Origin: Ptiloglossa arizonensis
Lineage: Eukaryota; Arthropoda; Insecta; Hymenoptera; Colletidae
Direction: 5' to 3'
Assembly (NCBI RefSeq): GCF_051014685.1
Contig: NC_135058.1
Location: forward strand, 6,734,811-6,798,810
DNA length: 64,000 nucleotides
Below, one piece after another: positions 33,759 to 44,528 of the stretch. Both the position numbers and the translations under genes were made by a program. The notes under the pieces were generated by a model. It ran no database searches. It was given only the letters and a program-made list of their open reading frames with translations, and was not told where the DNA came from. Numbering within the stretch: the stretch's first letter is position 1; each line of letters starts with the position of its first letter.

Positions 33759-36700
33759 TTGTTTAACCTCGTCCGGGACGAATTATTTTGTTCGAGGAGA
33801 GATCAAACTAACAGCGATCCACGACACCGATCGATCTTGCTACATTGCCGTGTTCGATCATTGTGAAACTTAATTACGAAGTTTCTCAATACCAGATGAT
33901 TACAATATATACAACGATTTAAACATTAAACACGCGCAAAATTCTGCAGTAGCCTTCAGAAACGGGACACGCGTTCGCAAAAATATTCGATCTCTCTTTT
34001 CGTACATCGAACATTCAAAAATATTTACCTCCTCCTTCGAAGCATTACTCTTTAGGGCTACAGATTCCTTCCCTCTGGTCGAATCGATCGATTAATGTAT
34101 AAATCTCTCGTTCAGCTGTTCCGCTATAGCGTCTTCCAAGCGTTCACACGATAAACCTATTCGAACTTTCCGACACCGATTTTCTCTCTTTCTCTCTCTC
34201 TGTCGGTGCATCGTTCCAAAATCTCTGCAGTCTGTAGCTGGCCGACTCGATGAAAGTTTCACGTCTCGAGCAACACATTACCACCTGTTTCCTTCCACAT
34301 GGAGACAAAGAACCGATTCCTCGTGTCCCGATTCTCCGATATTCTTCCTCGACCGCTTTCCCACTTCTCGTAGCTGTATTCTCGTTTCGGCCCGTATTAA
34401 AAAATGACTACGGTGTCGATCGAATTAATCGAAAATTTCTTGCCGGTTTCGTCGAGTTGTTCGCGACTCGACGGAAGCTGGATCTCGAGTTTTAACCTCG
34501 ACGCGTACTCGACGTTCGAGATCTGTTTGAACTCGGACCGAAAGCGGGCTCTCGTGCTGTACTTGTAAAAGCGGACTCTCGACTTCCTGGGTAAATATTG
34601 TCGAGGAGACCCGCCTTTGCTTACGATCGACGAGAGACGCCCGAGTTTCGTGGAATTTTATGATTTTCTGGGCCTCCACGAGGCGATACGTCGATACACC
34701 GTCACGAGGTCCGATGGATGCGGCGCGTCTGCTAGCGTCGAAGAAAACCGCGGGAAACGGGAACGATTCTTCTAGCAAAATATTTCTGCTCGCGATCGAC
34801 TTCTTTTCGATCGTTTCGCGGGAAAAATTGCGTACTACGTGCACTATGTGCACCGAAATCAAGATTCAACGATAAAAATTACCTCTCGGGGCGAAGAAAC
34901 TGCTGACATCTTTGGGGAATTTTTTTCCGACGACGCGAAACGTCCAATATAAAAGTTTTATACATGGATCGAAAGTACATACTTCGAACAGTGATTCTGT
35001 CAATTTTCGTTAAAAAATATAAATTGTTACGGAAACTACGAGCATTCTTGTCCCGCCTTACTCAAATTTTCTAATCTCACTGTGAGCTAGATTTCTTCGA
35101 GCCTGGTGATCAGAATTTAACGAAATTTGAATTTTTACCAAGTGGACGAACGTCTCTATTGTCATGCGTACGGATTTTTTCAAATTCGATTTCTTGAAAT
35201 ACAAAAGGTTCCCTTTCAAACGGGTGAAAAATGTCGAGAGTGTCGTTAACACGTATTTCTCGTTTCTTTGAAACAATATTCACAGAGTTCGAGTCTCAAT
35301 ATCAAACGCGTATAGACGTAAACGGTGGAATTCTGGCGTCGGATACCTTTTTTAAAATTCCAACGAGTAAAGCGAAACCTTAAGGGCGGCGACACGGTCC
35401 TGATTTATAACGCGGGCGTAACTCGGTCCACGATTTAACGACTTTCAATTTCTTTACATGTATTTCTCCGTATTACTCTCGCCGAGGGTAATTGGTACTT
35501 AAGTGTGTATATCCGAAACAAGCAGCCCGGGGCTAAAGAATGGTCGCGGCTAGAAGAATAAGAAATCCACAATAGCGAGGAAGAAAGTTACCCGTGGTTA
35601 TTGTTTCAAGAACGGTTTTGTTTTCATTATGCACCGGGTAGAGAAAGGGGCGCGCCATTCTTTAGATAGAAATTTAAAAGTCAAACGACAAGCGTTGCGC
35701 AAACCGTTCGGAAAAATGTGCGCTAAAATTTTGTTAGCAAAAATGTTCTCCGCGTTGTCGTGGTCTTTTATCTAAGCATGGAAATTAAAATGGGCACATA
35801 CCGTTTCGCGTGGCCCGTTACGTTGTACTTCCAATTATACGAGAGTTTTGAATTTTTATTAGGACGGTTATTGGAATACTTTGCCGGGAATACCGACATT
35901 ATCGAGCGCTAAAAATGTCTGTTATTCGACATTTTAAATACCATCGAGCGAAAATGTTCGGTGAGACAATTTAGGATCGATTTCGAGCGAACCCCTCCTC
36001 GACGAGATCTCGTGTTTTTGGAAATTTCGATTCTTCTTCGTTCAACTTCCGACAATTTTCTTCCGCTTCGTCGGATTACGCGGCCGGGAAAGTTTCGCGT
36101 TCGAGCACGATGACGAAGTGCAATCCACCTTCACGATAATCGCGAAACTTTGAATGAATTCCAATGAAAGTTACACGACCGTTCGATACTAACTTACGTG
36201 TAAGTTTGTATTACTTTATCGGGACTCGTTTTACGGGAATTTACCGTGCGGAGAGAAAAAGAAAATTATAAAATTGTACAGCTTACCGTAACGTGTAACG
36301 CGTGTTACCGGAGCACGAGAAATTTCGGAATCTTCTAAAAGAGAAGTCGAGTTGTCTCGTTATTCGAATTGGTTCCAATATTTTTTGCTTATCGGTCTGC
36401 TTTCTTTCTTATCGGTTGAAATGTTACTATTACTGTTCTGTATTAATTTTGTATACAGGTACGTTGCGAGGAATAGTATATTCGTGTTGCAAGTACCGTA
36501 AATGTACCTAAATTCATAGATTAGCAAACAATGTTAAAAATGTAATACGTTGCAAAGATATTTTAATATAGAAAAGAAAATCGTTTCGTACCTACAATTT
36601 CACGTGTTTCTCCAAGATATTAAGAGCGTACTTTTCCAACGAATAACGCGTCTAATTTTGAGAATAATAACATTATAATAACAATACATAGCATAATAAA
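33759..36700. other. No supported gene
   Basis: A 145-codon minus-strand frame at 34425-34862 (IEKKSIASRNILLEESF...) and a shorter plus frame inside it (34660-34875, from ATG) are both open, with no family likeness. A short CT microsatellite lies near 34183-34202. At 36459 TTTTGTATACAG|GTACGT places a weak acceptor next to a donor. The rest is AT-rich. Confidence 0.45.
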
Positions 36701-36830
36701 AAATATATTGAATCCAAGCACCGATATTACTCCAAACTATCCAAAGTACACTTTTCGAACTAACGTCGAAAACAATAAACCGTATAACAACACCAATAAT
36801 AATAATAATACAAAATACGGTGAAAAATAT
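36660..36830. repeat. AT-rich stretch with short AAT microsatellite
   Basis: AATAATAATAATA at about 36795-36808 sits within A-rich sequence. It has no coding value. Confidence 0.7.
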
Positions 36831-37212
36831 ATCGAACCAGAGCTACGATATCGTGTCGAAAAATCAAAAGCATTTTCGTCGAAACGATAACGAAAGCAAC
36901 AACGTTGGAATAATAACACGAAACACGGTGAAAGATGTGCGAAATCTGAGACCGAAGCTCGTCTTACAAATTTCGCTTCGGTTTCATAAAGTTCACCGCG
37001 CTCGACGAGACAATGGCGTAGCCGTGTTAAACGCGACGCTGTCCATCGTACAAGCCTCGACAGCGTCGCAATTTTTATCGATGCTGGGAACAACGAGCGA
37101 CGGGGGAGAAAAGCTTTACAGCTACCGGGCATTTATTAACTCTCGGCCGCGATACAGCGACAACGCCGCAGCGTTCCCTCGCCATTCACCGCGCCAAGTC
37201 GCGTCGCGATAA
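36820..37212 (+). CDS. Hypothetical plus-strand frame, about 130 residues
   Basis: The C-terminal half looks protein-like (NGVAVLNATLSIVQASTA, then SMLGTTSDGGEKLYSYRAF). The N-terminal half is Asn/Lys-rich from AT-rich DNA. The minus strand is equally open (36737-37132). There is no ATG at the start and no splice signal. Listed because a second coding-like plus frame follows at 37308. Confidence 0.12.
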   Translation: MKNISNQSYDIVSKNQKHFRRNDNESNNVGIITRNTVKDVRNLRPKLVLQISLRFHKVHRARRDNGVAVLNATLSIVQASTASQFLSMLGTTSDGGEKLYSYRAFINSRPRYSDNAAAFPRHSPRQVASR

Positions 37213-37307
37213 AAGCGTGTTAATAAAACACGAGCCCGTTAATTTACGGAACGGGCCCTCGATCGGTCGTACGGATACGTACAGATATTCGTCCCTGGGA
37301 CGAGTAA

Positions 37308-37448
37308 ATCGTCGCTCGGCCGATTAAATCGGGCCGCGTGGAGTTCGACGTCCAAGCTCCCACGGAATTCCTGGAACTGGTCTATTTAGCGAACGATGAT
37401 GCGGCTTATCCGTACCATGAAATTCATCAAGCGGTAACAACTTTCTGA
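37308..37448 (+). CDS. Short coding-like frame, 46 residues, abutting the minisatellite
   Basis: It is open between TAA (37305) and TGA (37446). The peptide is acidic and strikingly ordinary: RVEFDVQAPTEFLELVYLAN, then DDAAYPYHEIHQAV. There is no ATG at its start. GCG|GTAACA near its end could be a donor. The stop falls inside the first minisatellite unit, so the repeat may have interrupted an older coding sequence. No family recognised. Confidence 0.2.
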   Translation: MVARPIKSGRVEFDVQAPTEFLELVYLANDDAAYPYHEIHQAVTTF

Positions 37449-37640
37449 CCGTACAACCGCATTTCAACTTGTCTGACCGTACATCCATAATTGTCTGGCT
37501 ATACACTCGCCATTTCCACTTGTCTGACCGTAAACGGATGTGATACCACTTGTCGGGCCATGCACGAGGGCCCTACTACTTGTCCGATCATACACGGTGG
37601 TCATACTACGTGTCTGACCATAGACGGGTGATACTGTTCG
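37441..37640 (-). repeat. Minisatellite, left arm (inverted), about 7 units
   Basis: The units carry CTTGTCTGACCGTA-type cores at about 37441, 37469, 37492, 37519, 37549, 37579 and 37609. They are the reverse complement of the right-arm unit (TACGGTCAGACAAG). The left arm is more diverged than the right. It produces Tyr-Gly-Gln-Thr-Ser peptides in a minus-strand frame at 37464-37820, an artefact of the repeat. Confidence 0.85.
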
Positions 37641-37800
37641 AGCACTGTACAAACTTAGAATTCGAACAGTCATTTGCCTTTGAATCAAGCGCAAGAGCAA
37701 TAAAGTGAGGTGATTTTGAATAATGTTATAAAGATTTAACGAGACACTTGCTTTTTCAGTCCTCGCCTTTCCTTCGTTACTCGAGGTATAATAGAATTGC
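37641..37800. other. Spacer between inverted minisatellite arms
   Basis: About 160 bp of unique sequence with no unit copies. It would form the loop if the two arms paired. Confidence 0.7.
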
Positions 37801-38385
37801 CCCCGCCTACGGCCAGACAAGTAGTATTATCCTGTCTATGATCAGATAAGTAGTATTCTCTCGCCTACGACCAGACAAGTAGTATGGGACCGTCTGTGGT
37901 TAGACGAGTAATATTATCCTCATCTACGGCCAGACAAGTAGTATTATCTTGTCTATGGTTAGACAAGTAGTATTACCCCGCCTACGGCCAGACAAGTAAT
38001 ATGGGCCCGTCTGTGGTTAGACGAGTAATATTATCCTCATCTACGGCCAGACAAGTAGTATTACCCTCGTCTACGGCCAGACAAGTAGTATTATCTCGTC
38101 TATGGTTCGACAAGTAATATTACCCCGTCTACGGTCAGACAAGTAATATTATCTCGTCTATAGTTAGACAAGTAATATTACCCCGTCTACGGTCAGACAA
38201 GTAATATCAACCCTCTGTAGTAGGACAAGTAGTATAATCCCCTCCACGGCCAGACAAGTAATATTAACCCCGTCCATGGTTCGACAAGTAGTATGGCCCC
38301 GTCCATGTACAGACAGGTAGTATTATTCCGTTCATGGTCAAACAAGTAGTATTGTCCCGTCTATGGTCAGACAAAAGTTGAACGA
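37801..38385 (+). repeat. Minisatellite, right arm, about 20 units of 29-30 bp
   Basis: The core CAGACAAGTAGTATTA recurs at about 37813, 37842, 37871, 37901, 37931, 37960, 37989, 38019, 38048, 38078, 38107, 38136, 38165, 38194, 38223, 38252, 38281, 38311, 38340 and 38368. Units alternate between CTACGGCCAGACAAG and CTATGGTTAGACAAG types, giving a second-order period near 59 bp. One block near 37885 recurs near 38003, about 118 bp later. This is direct evidence of unequal exchange in multi-unit steps. Confidence 0.95.
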
Positions 38386-40004
38386 TGATTGGAACGGTAA
38401 ATGTTGAACACGTTACGGAAAGAGAGACGAGCGATACTCGGTAAGGAAAGGAAAAAGTAAGTTGAGCAAAGATGTGTTTCATCTTGGATCGGTTACCGAA
38501 CTCACCGGTAGAACTATCCAGTAGATGCATACTTTACATCCAAGAATGTTCGGTGCTGAGATGGAGGATCTTTACGAAGAAATTGATTGCCAGTCGAGAA
38601 CTTGCAGGAGTAGGGATTGTTCGGAAGCTATCCGATAGCCAGTCTACAAAATACCAGTACGATACTTGTGAAGTTGCATCTTCGCGTAGATTAAGAAAAT
38701 AAAAATGTACATAGGTATCATCTTTCTAATAAACCGGAATCTTCGAAGTCTTCGAAGTCTCGAAACTGGTGCATTCTTTTCAATTAATTAACGATTGCCT
38801 AAACTCTCTTGCACGGCAGTCATTCAGCAATGGGCTACCTAATTTTCTTCTATCAATAAAACGCAAAACATTCGTTCTCCGTCGACGAATTTTTTAGCTC
38901 ACGTGCGACAAATTTTGTTTTTCTAATCCTTGATCACCATTGCTCGCATGCGACAAATTTATCGCGAGCAATTCTTGTTCTCATTTGAAGCGTGTGCAGT
39001 ATTCGTTACCGTAAGTGGTAATACCTCTCTCGACAATTCCGTGTTGAAGGAGTTTCGAAAATGTTGCATTCTTACGATAAATGAATAACAATACAGATGA
39101 TCTTAAGTACACGTAACTTATATATTTACGCTCGATAATATAAAAAAGAAAAATAAGGTACCAGAAGCTAATAGAAATAAAATCTACATCTCTCGCGTGC
39201 TCTTTCCTTCGATATCTCCATCGCGATCGTTTTGTTTTTACCCATTAGCTCGCGCTCGTTACTCTCCTTTCCTAAGTTGAGTTCACACGTCGTTCCTGTA
39301 CCGTACTCGACCCATACAACTAATGCTAACGGAAAATATAGAATAAAATTCCACTCGCTCGAGTCACGGTTTTCGCAAAAAAAGAACAACGTTCAAGATT
39401 CAACAGGTACGCGTGCGATCGAGTACTCGTCTAACGTGTCTGTCCATTACTCTGTCCATTTCTACTTACACTCATCTTTGTAAACATCAACGATGATACG
39501 ATACTATCCGTTTCAACTAGTTCTACCTAATTAGAAGAAATCAAGTTCAACTAAAAATAGAAAACACTTCCTGTTACATTACCCTCGTCCAGGCACGATC
39601 CTTAGAATTATATTCCCTTAAATCTACATTTCCCTACAGCCACGTTATCCCAAAGTTACGATACCGCACTATCGATATCTTCACTTCCACTCTGTCCATT
39701 ACTCGTTCTTTTCGCGCTCGTACCAAAGCTCATTTTAGAATCTTGAACGGTGACGTTTCGTTATTCCACGCGCAGAGTCGCTAAAAAATCTCTCTTAGCG
39801 AGATTCGAACGTATCGATGAACGTGTCCGTTCACCTCTTGCGATCCTGATGGCAATGCGGTCGTCTAGGCTCCGTGGTCGCCGGCGGAGGTCAGCGTAGA
39901 AGTTTCCCGGGGATATTTGTAGGTTAGTTATGGCTTTTACACGCGAGGTCCCAACGGGTCACGCGGCATTATGCGGTCCTTGCAAAGCGCGCGCGTCGCG
40001 CCAC
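38386..40004. other. No gene seen
   Basis: The sequence is AT-leaning with only short frames. 38700-39170 is rich in stops. Nothing recognised. Confidence 0.55.
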
Positions 40005-40308
40005 TCAATTTAACCCCGGCCACTCCGCGCCACGAGTGGCTCTCCATCGTGGTTCGCTGTAATTGCGACTCGGCCTGCCGTGCCGATCCAAATATCCTCC
40101 TTGTTCGCCTACGCGAAGTCTGGAACCTTCCTCGAACGGTGCTCCGCCAGATACACCATCGGCCAACACGTACACGAGACCACTCGGTCCGTTAACAAAC
40201 TCGGGACGAAATCCTGCTTTTCCTCCTTGCCTCGCGGTATCGTCCCAACGACTCTTAGTCGATAACGTCCACGTAATCGCGGCACTTTGTACCGATGCTC
40301 GAAACTCG
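40005..40308 (-). CDS. Candidate last coding exon, Gly/Val/Glu-rich, about 100 residues
   Basis: In a GC-richer block the minus strand reads RQGGKAGFRPEFVNGPSGLV, YVLADGVSGGAPFEEGSRL, RVGEQGGYLDRHGRP to TGA at 40005. G-first codons dominate, as in true coding DNA. A possible acceptor GTCTGCATAG precedes 40308, and the frame stays open beyond it to 40427. There is no in-frame ATG. The plus strand is also open (40063-40371), with a Pro/Ser-rich product that looks like the antisense. No domain recognised; it could belong to a secreted or cuticle-type protein, but I cannot support that. Confidence 0.3.
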
Positions 40309-40489
40309 CTATGCAGACGACGTTTTCGAATCCCGCGTTCGACGAACTCCACGATCCGGGTGAGATTTTGAGTACACGTTTCGAGAGAATCGAAGCGGAG
40401 ATTCCAAGGAACGCGGTCGTGACTCACGGACTACCATACGAGATACATCGAGCTTATATCGAGACTTGGACGAGAATTTTTCGACGATG

Positions 40490-40929
40490 CTAAAGATCCG
40501 AGGAGGATTCTACGGCTTCCGGAGCTTTTGGAATGCCTGCAGTAGAGTACACTACGAGCCTCGAGTAGCGTTCTCCGTGACTGTTCGCGTTCAATGTATA
40601 TCTGTAGTCGTCTTCCTCGTGTTTCTCGAGTGCAACGAAATCGATCTGCACGTTTTGCGTTCAACGAGTTTCGCGTGGTGTTTCTCAGTTCCTGGGAGCG
40701 TTATCTGTCTCGAGTGTCGCGTCCACGACACTATCGTTTCACGATCTAGAAATTTGCAAGGTCGTTTCGCTGGTACCGGACAACGCTCAACCGATCCTTG
40801 CCGTGTTATCTTTTTCGTGTTCGACGAGCTCGAGGTCGCGGAACGCGTCCTCGAGTTTACTTTTGAGAAGACTGTACCGATACTTGATCGGACAGCGCGG
40901 CAGGCGCCACGTGAACGTATCGATCGCGG
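40490..40929 (-). pseudogene. Coding-like minus-strand block broken across three frames
   Basis: Three neighbouring frames each look protein-like in turn. The first has YSLLKSKLEDAFRDLELVEH, then KDNTARIG and a stop. The next is 40929-40591, with ERCPVPAKRPCKFLDRET, then GTEKHHAKLVERK. The last is 40660-40490, with NVQIDFVALEKHEEDDYRY, LNANSHGERYSRLVVYST and AGIPKAPEAVESSSDL before TAG. The order suggests one older coding sequence with at least two frameshifts, or several short exons. The plus-strand 155-codon frame over the same DNA is probably its shadow. Unidentified. Confidence 0.25.
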
Positions 40930-42799
40930 TTAAAAATTCAAGTCCATCGTCTCGAAGATATCGGAAGATTCCATAGAGTTCTAAGAGCTCGGAAGCTTTT
41001 CCAAAATGAACTTACCGGTCGTGAAATCGAACGGAAACACGGATCGTCGCTAGAACGGTCATTTCGTTTTCCAAAATGGAGAATTTGTAGTTTAATAAAA
41101 TGTTTATACACTCTGAGAAAATCGTGTTTCATTTTCACCGAAAAAAGGAAATGACTCCGTACAACCCAATAACACCGTTTCCCGCGTAATTTAAAAATCA
41201 CGGATCATAGTTATAACGGTGTTTCCCCGTGGTGCAAACGTTGATAAAGCCTTCACGGTTACCCGAAACATTTCAACGTTTCGAGGCATTTTCAAAGACT
41301 TCAAGACCCTCCAGGTTTATTAAGACCGTTAACTCGTTCAAGATCTTTAAGACTCTCAGGGATCCCTGGCTTCGAATAATATTTACGGAGTAAAACCACC
41401 CTCCGTACCACCACCACCAACCCCGTTCCCCTTCCACGACGGCAAGGAACACGGAAATTGGCCGAACGAGGCCCCGTGGCGATATTTGCAGCTTCTAAAT
41501 ATTTGAACGGTTCCTCCATGGTCAATTATTAACCGCCCTTTTACCGTAATTGCCGCGAACGGATTTATGTGCCGGCACGTATGCGATAGCGTGGTCGAAG
41601 GAGATGCGCCGAAAACCGTCAAGAATCGATCACGTCGACTTCCACGGCGATAAATTTCGAATTCGACCGAGGCTGCCCCGGTGATAGGATGGATTCTCAC
41701 TCCCCGCGAACGGAAATTTCTTCGTGGAAAGAACGTGGAAAACGGAGTGTCCGTGCTTCTCGCGCTAGCCAACGATCGACTCGAAACGATCGCGGACTAG
41801 TGAGATCCAGATCGCCGAATTTCGGATTAAAACACGTGCTTTGCATGATACGGAGCGAATCTCGAGTTTGCGTATCGGGTCGATGCATGAATCGGGACAA
41901 CGCGTTTGACGATGTGCACGGAACACTGTTAACCATCGACGATCGATGTATTTATTAACGGTGACGAGTACAAGTTATTTCGGTCGACGCAATGATTCAA
42001 AGAAGGGTGTACAATTACTCGAGTTTCGATGCGAGAAGCGTGGTATTTATTTCGATGAATATGAATTATATCAGTCACGGTAATTATTCCAAGAAAGAGG
42101 AACAACGACTGTGCAAGTTGACGGTGACGTACGAAGCATAGTATTTATTTCGAGCTGTGTTCGGACAGTACCTTCGGAAGAAGGCGTTATTGTTTAAGCA
42201 ATGGTACAAGAAACGCAAAATAAATAAGAACGCATCGAACGAAACGAATCGTTTCGTTTTCATCGTCCGTTCGGATCGATCGCGCGAATTTCTACAAACA
42301 ACGAAATGTACCTTTTATTTTAATTCGTTTCGTTCCCTCGCGTTTGCGCGTATCGTCTCGCTTTTCGTCGAGCGTTTCGACGCGAGAGCGTAGTATTTAT
42401 TTCGTCCTTTGTTCGAGGCCCTCTTCGAAAAGAGGTGTTATTTTTCAACGGACGGTACAAAAGACGAAAAATAAGAACACATCGATAAATTGTTACGTTA
42501 CGCGATCGTCCGTTTGGATAGATCTTCCCCGTTGAATAACAAACCTGTCGTTTGTTTCGGTTCGCTCGATTCGATCGTGTTTTCGATCGCTCGTACTTTC
42601 GACGCGTAGAGGAACGCGCGTTGTAAACGTTACCGATCTGCTCGCCGTGGATATCGCGTTTGCGTTACGATTAAACGGTCATAAATTTACGGAAGCCTCG
42701 ATACCTATCGGCCGTGAATTGAAATTGCGGAACGTCGACGTACAATCGTAAATTCAGGCACACGCGCAGACACGATGGAAAGACGTTAACGGAGCGTTC
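40930..42799. other. No supported gene
   Basis: There are overlapping frames on both strands at 41301-41960, with no splice or family support. Repeated GTATTTATTTCG words occur near 42041, 42138 and 42391 (roughly 100-250 bp apart), possibly a very degenerate repeat. Nothing else was recognised. Confidence 0.45.
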
Positions 42800-42822
42800 T
42801 CCTTTTTCTGTTGCAGGTAAGC
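42800..42822 (+). promoter_or_regulatory. Candidate recursive (ratchet) splice site
   Basis: TCTCCTTTTTCTGTTGCAG is followed without gap by GTAAGC, with the junction at 42816/42817. An acceptor with a good pyrimidine tract fused to a strong donor is the known form of zero-length exons, which let very long insect introns be removed in steps. If real, it places this part of the window inside a large plus-strand intron. The same sequence could also be an ordinary short-exon acceptor with a competing donor. Confidence 0.45.
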
Positions 42823-43216
42823 GATTCCCACGGCAAACCGTCAACAAGAAACGCGCGGATTTTTTTCTCACGTCGCGAACCGGTAAGCGATACCGGCGAA
42901 AAGGTGGCGAAAAAGTATCGAGAAAGCGTTGGTTGTAAATGGACGAAAGAAAGGAAACGACGAGTAAAAACGAGCAGTTCGAAGACGTTCGAACCGTTAC
43001 TCGTTCGAACTGAACGCTCGTCGTATAACGGCTAACCGCAACGTAATCACGGTCGACGAATAACGCGGAGGATATAATTTAAACAGCAGGTATCGCGTTA
43101 CAAACTTCGCCGCAACGCGATTAAATCGAGCAAGTACATTACATCGATGCGATCAACCAAGAACGATTCGTCTCTAATTCGCGGGCACGCGGAGCCTCTG
43201 TAATTACGAAATTAAC

Positions 43217-43238
43217 CGCATAAACGATAATTTATGCG
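43217..43238. promoter_or_regulatory. Perfect inverted repeat CGCATAAA / TTTATGCG, 6-bp spacer
   Basis: Both arms carry CATAAA/TTTATG, the core of Caudal and Abdominal-B class homeodomain sites. It sits in a stretch with further TAATTA-type words (43196-43290), as expected of an enhancer-like element. No direct proof. Confidence 0.3.
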
Positions 43239-44019
43239 AACGACGTTACATTAACCTCGTCGCCGCGGTATAATTACGCAGAATTATAGTCACCTAACCG
43301 AGTGTGCTCGCGAAGAAGAGAACGATGTGCCCGCGAATTATTCGCGATCGATGTTACCAAGGAATCGACCTGGATTCGAAATTGGGCTTCGACAACCAAG
43401 CAATTTTTCAACAAAAATACGTCTCGCGACGATTGCAACTCGCTCGCGGGCTACTCGCTATATTTAACGGTGTATTAACTTCGGTCGAGACTTTCCGCGG
43501 AATTAATTGTTTCGCAAGGTACATCCAACCGACCATCCATTAGCGGGAAACGGGAAAACACGAGCAGTTACGTTTAAACACCCGTACGGTATACACCTGT
43601 AATAGTTGCGCTCCAACAACCGTTACGGTTCAACCTCCGTCGAACAACCGCTTGTACGCTGCGCTCCGAATCTGCAATGGTCTACAACAAACCGACCGAC
43701 GGTTCAAAGTTTCTTCTTCGTGAGCGTAACCGAGTCTCGACGTGGCTACGTTATATTAATTCGTAGCGATGTCGGCGTATTCGTGTGCCACTGCTCAGAA
43801 TTCTCGACAGTGTCGGGTGAATTTACCGCTACCTCGCTTCGACGATACGCTCAATAGCGTTACGGAGCGGAGCGTTCTTTTAATCGCGCTTTGTAACGTC
43901 TCGTGATTGTTTAACGGTAGCTTCTACCCGTGGAATTCGAAATAAACGAACAGAAGTCGAGAGAGTGTCCGCGTCGCGTTCGCGAACGAAGCTACAATTT
44001 TTAAGAACGGAGAAAATAA

Positions 44020-44052
44020 TTATCGAAAATTGTCAACGGTAGCCACGGTGAA
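44020..44052 (-). CDS. Candidate short terminal exon after a strong acceptor
   Basis: On the minus strand GAGCCTTTCTTTTTTATCGCTTTAG precedes 44052 (shown here in parts: CCTTTCTTTTTTATCG, then CTTTAG). In phase 0, matching the donor at 44252, it reads FTVATVDNFR then TAA. This is short but gives a plausible end to the candidate exon at 44253-44528. Confidence 0.22.
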   Translation of the reverse strand, partial: FTVATVDNFR

Positions 44053-44252
44053 CTAAAGCGATAAAAAAGAAAGGCTCAGAAACGTCCTTAATTTCAACGC
44101 TCGTGTAATCTTAATTACGCAACCGATCGCGCGATATTAACTCGTGCGCTATTTTTTTGCAACTTCGATGCCCCGAAAAGTCGCGCGTAGAATCCCGAGT
44201 CGGGATCCCCGAACCCGAACCGCTTCAGGTAAGCACCGAACGACGCGCGTAC

Positions 44253-44528
44253 CTGTTCGATCGTTGGTATCCGGGTCGGCTGGTCGTATTTCCAGCGGTA
44301 CGTAATCGGTAGCTCATCGTCGATCGGTTCGGGTACGAGGCACGTATTCGCTAAGCGGGCACAATGTTGCGCGGTTACGTATGAAATTAATTCGGCAGCT
44401 CGGATCGAGGTGTCGGCGGATGCTGCGCGCTCGCGGCTGTGCAATCCTGGCTCTCGATATTGGATCCGCCGGAACGAGATACGTTCGCGCTCACGCACAT
44501 ACGCACGTGTACACGTATACCCGCGAAC
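44253..44528 (-). CDS. Candidate coding exon, protein-like, donor GTACGC
   Basis: The frame is open from a TAG at 44529. Its second half reads CLVPEPIDDELPITYRW, KYDQPTRIPTIEQ and then CAG|GTACGC, a usable donor. Codon choice is regular, with GC-rich third bases. If no splice occurs the frame runs on through FGAYLKRFGFGDPDSGFYAR to a stop at 44115. No ATG is present, and possible acceptors (GCGCAG, GAGCCAG) lack pyrimidine tracts. Family not recognised. A plus-strand frame at 44381-44611 overlaps but looks less natural. Confidence 0.3.

Noticed and set aside
37464..37820. Minus-strand 118-codon frame with repeated VYGQTS
   Set aside because: It reads through minisatellite units whose 29-30 bp period breaks frame. 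It is a repeat artefact.
37441..38385. CRISPR-like array of short repeats
   Set aside because: Units are contiguous and diverged, with no unique spacers between identical repeats. The window is eukaryotic.
40466..40933. 155-codon plus-strand frame from ATG-less start
   Set aside because: The opposite strand over the same DNA has more natural, acidic, purine-first codon sequence, so the plus frame looks like its antisense shadow.
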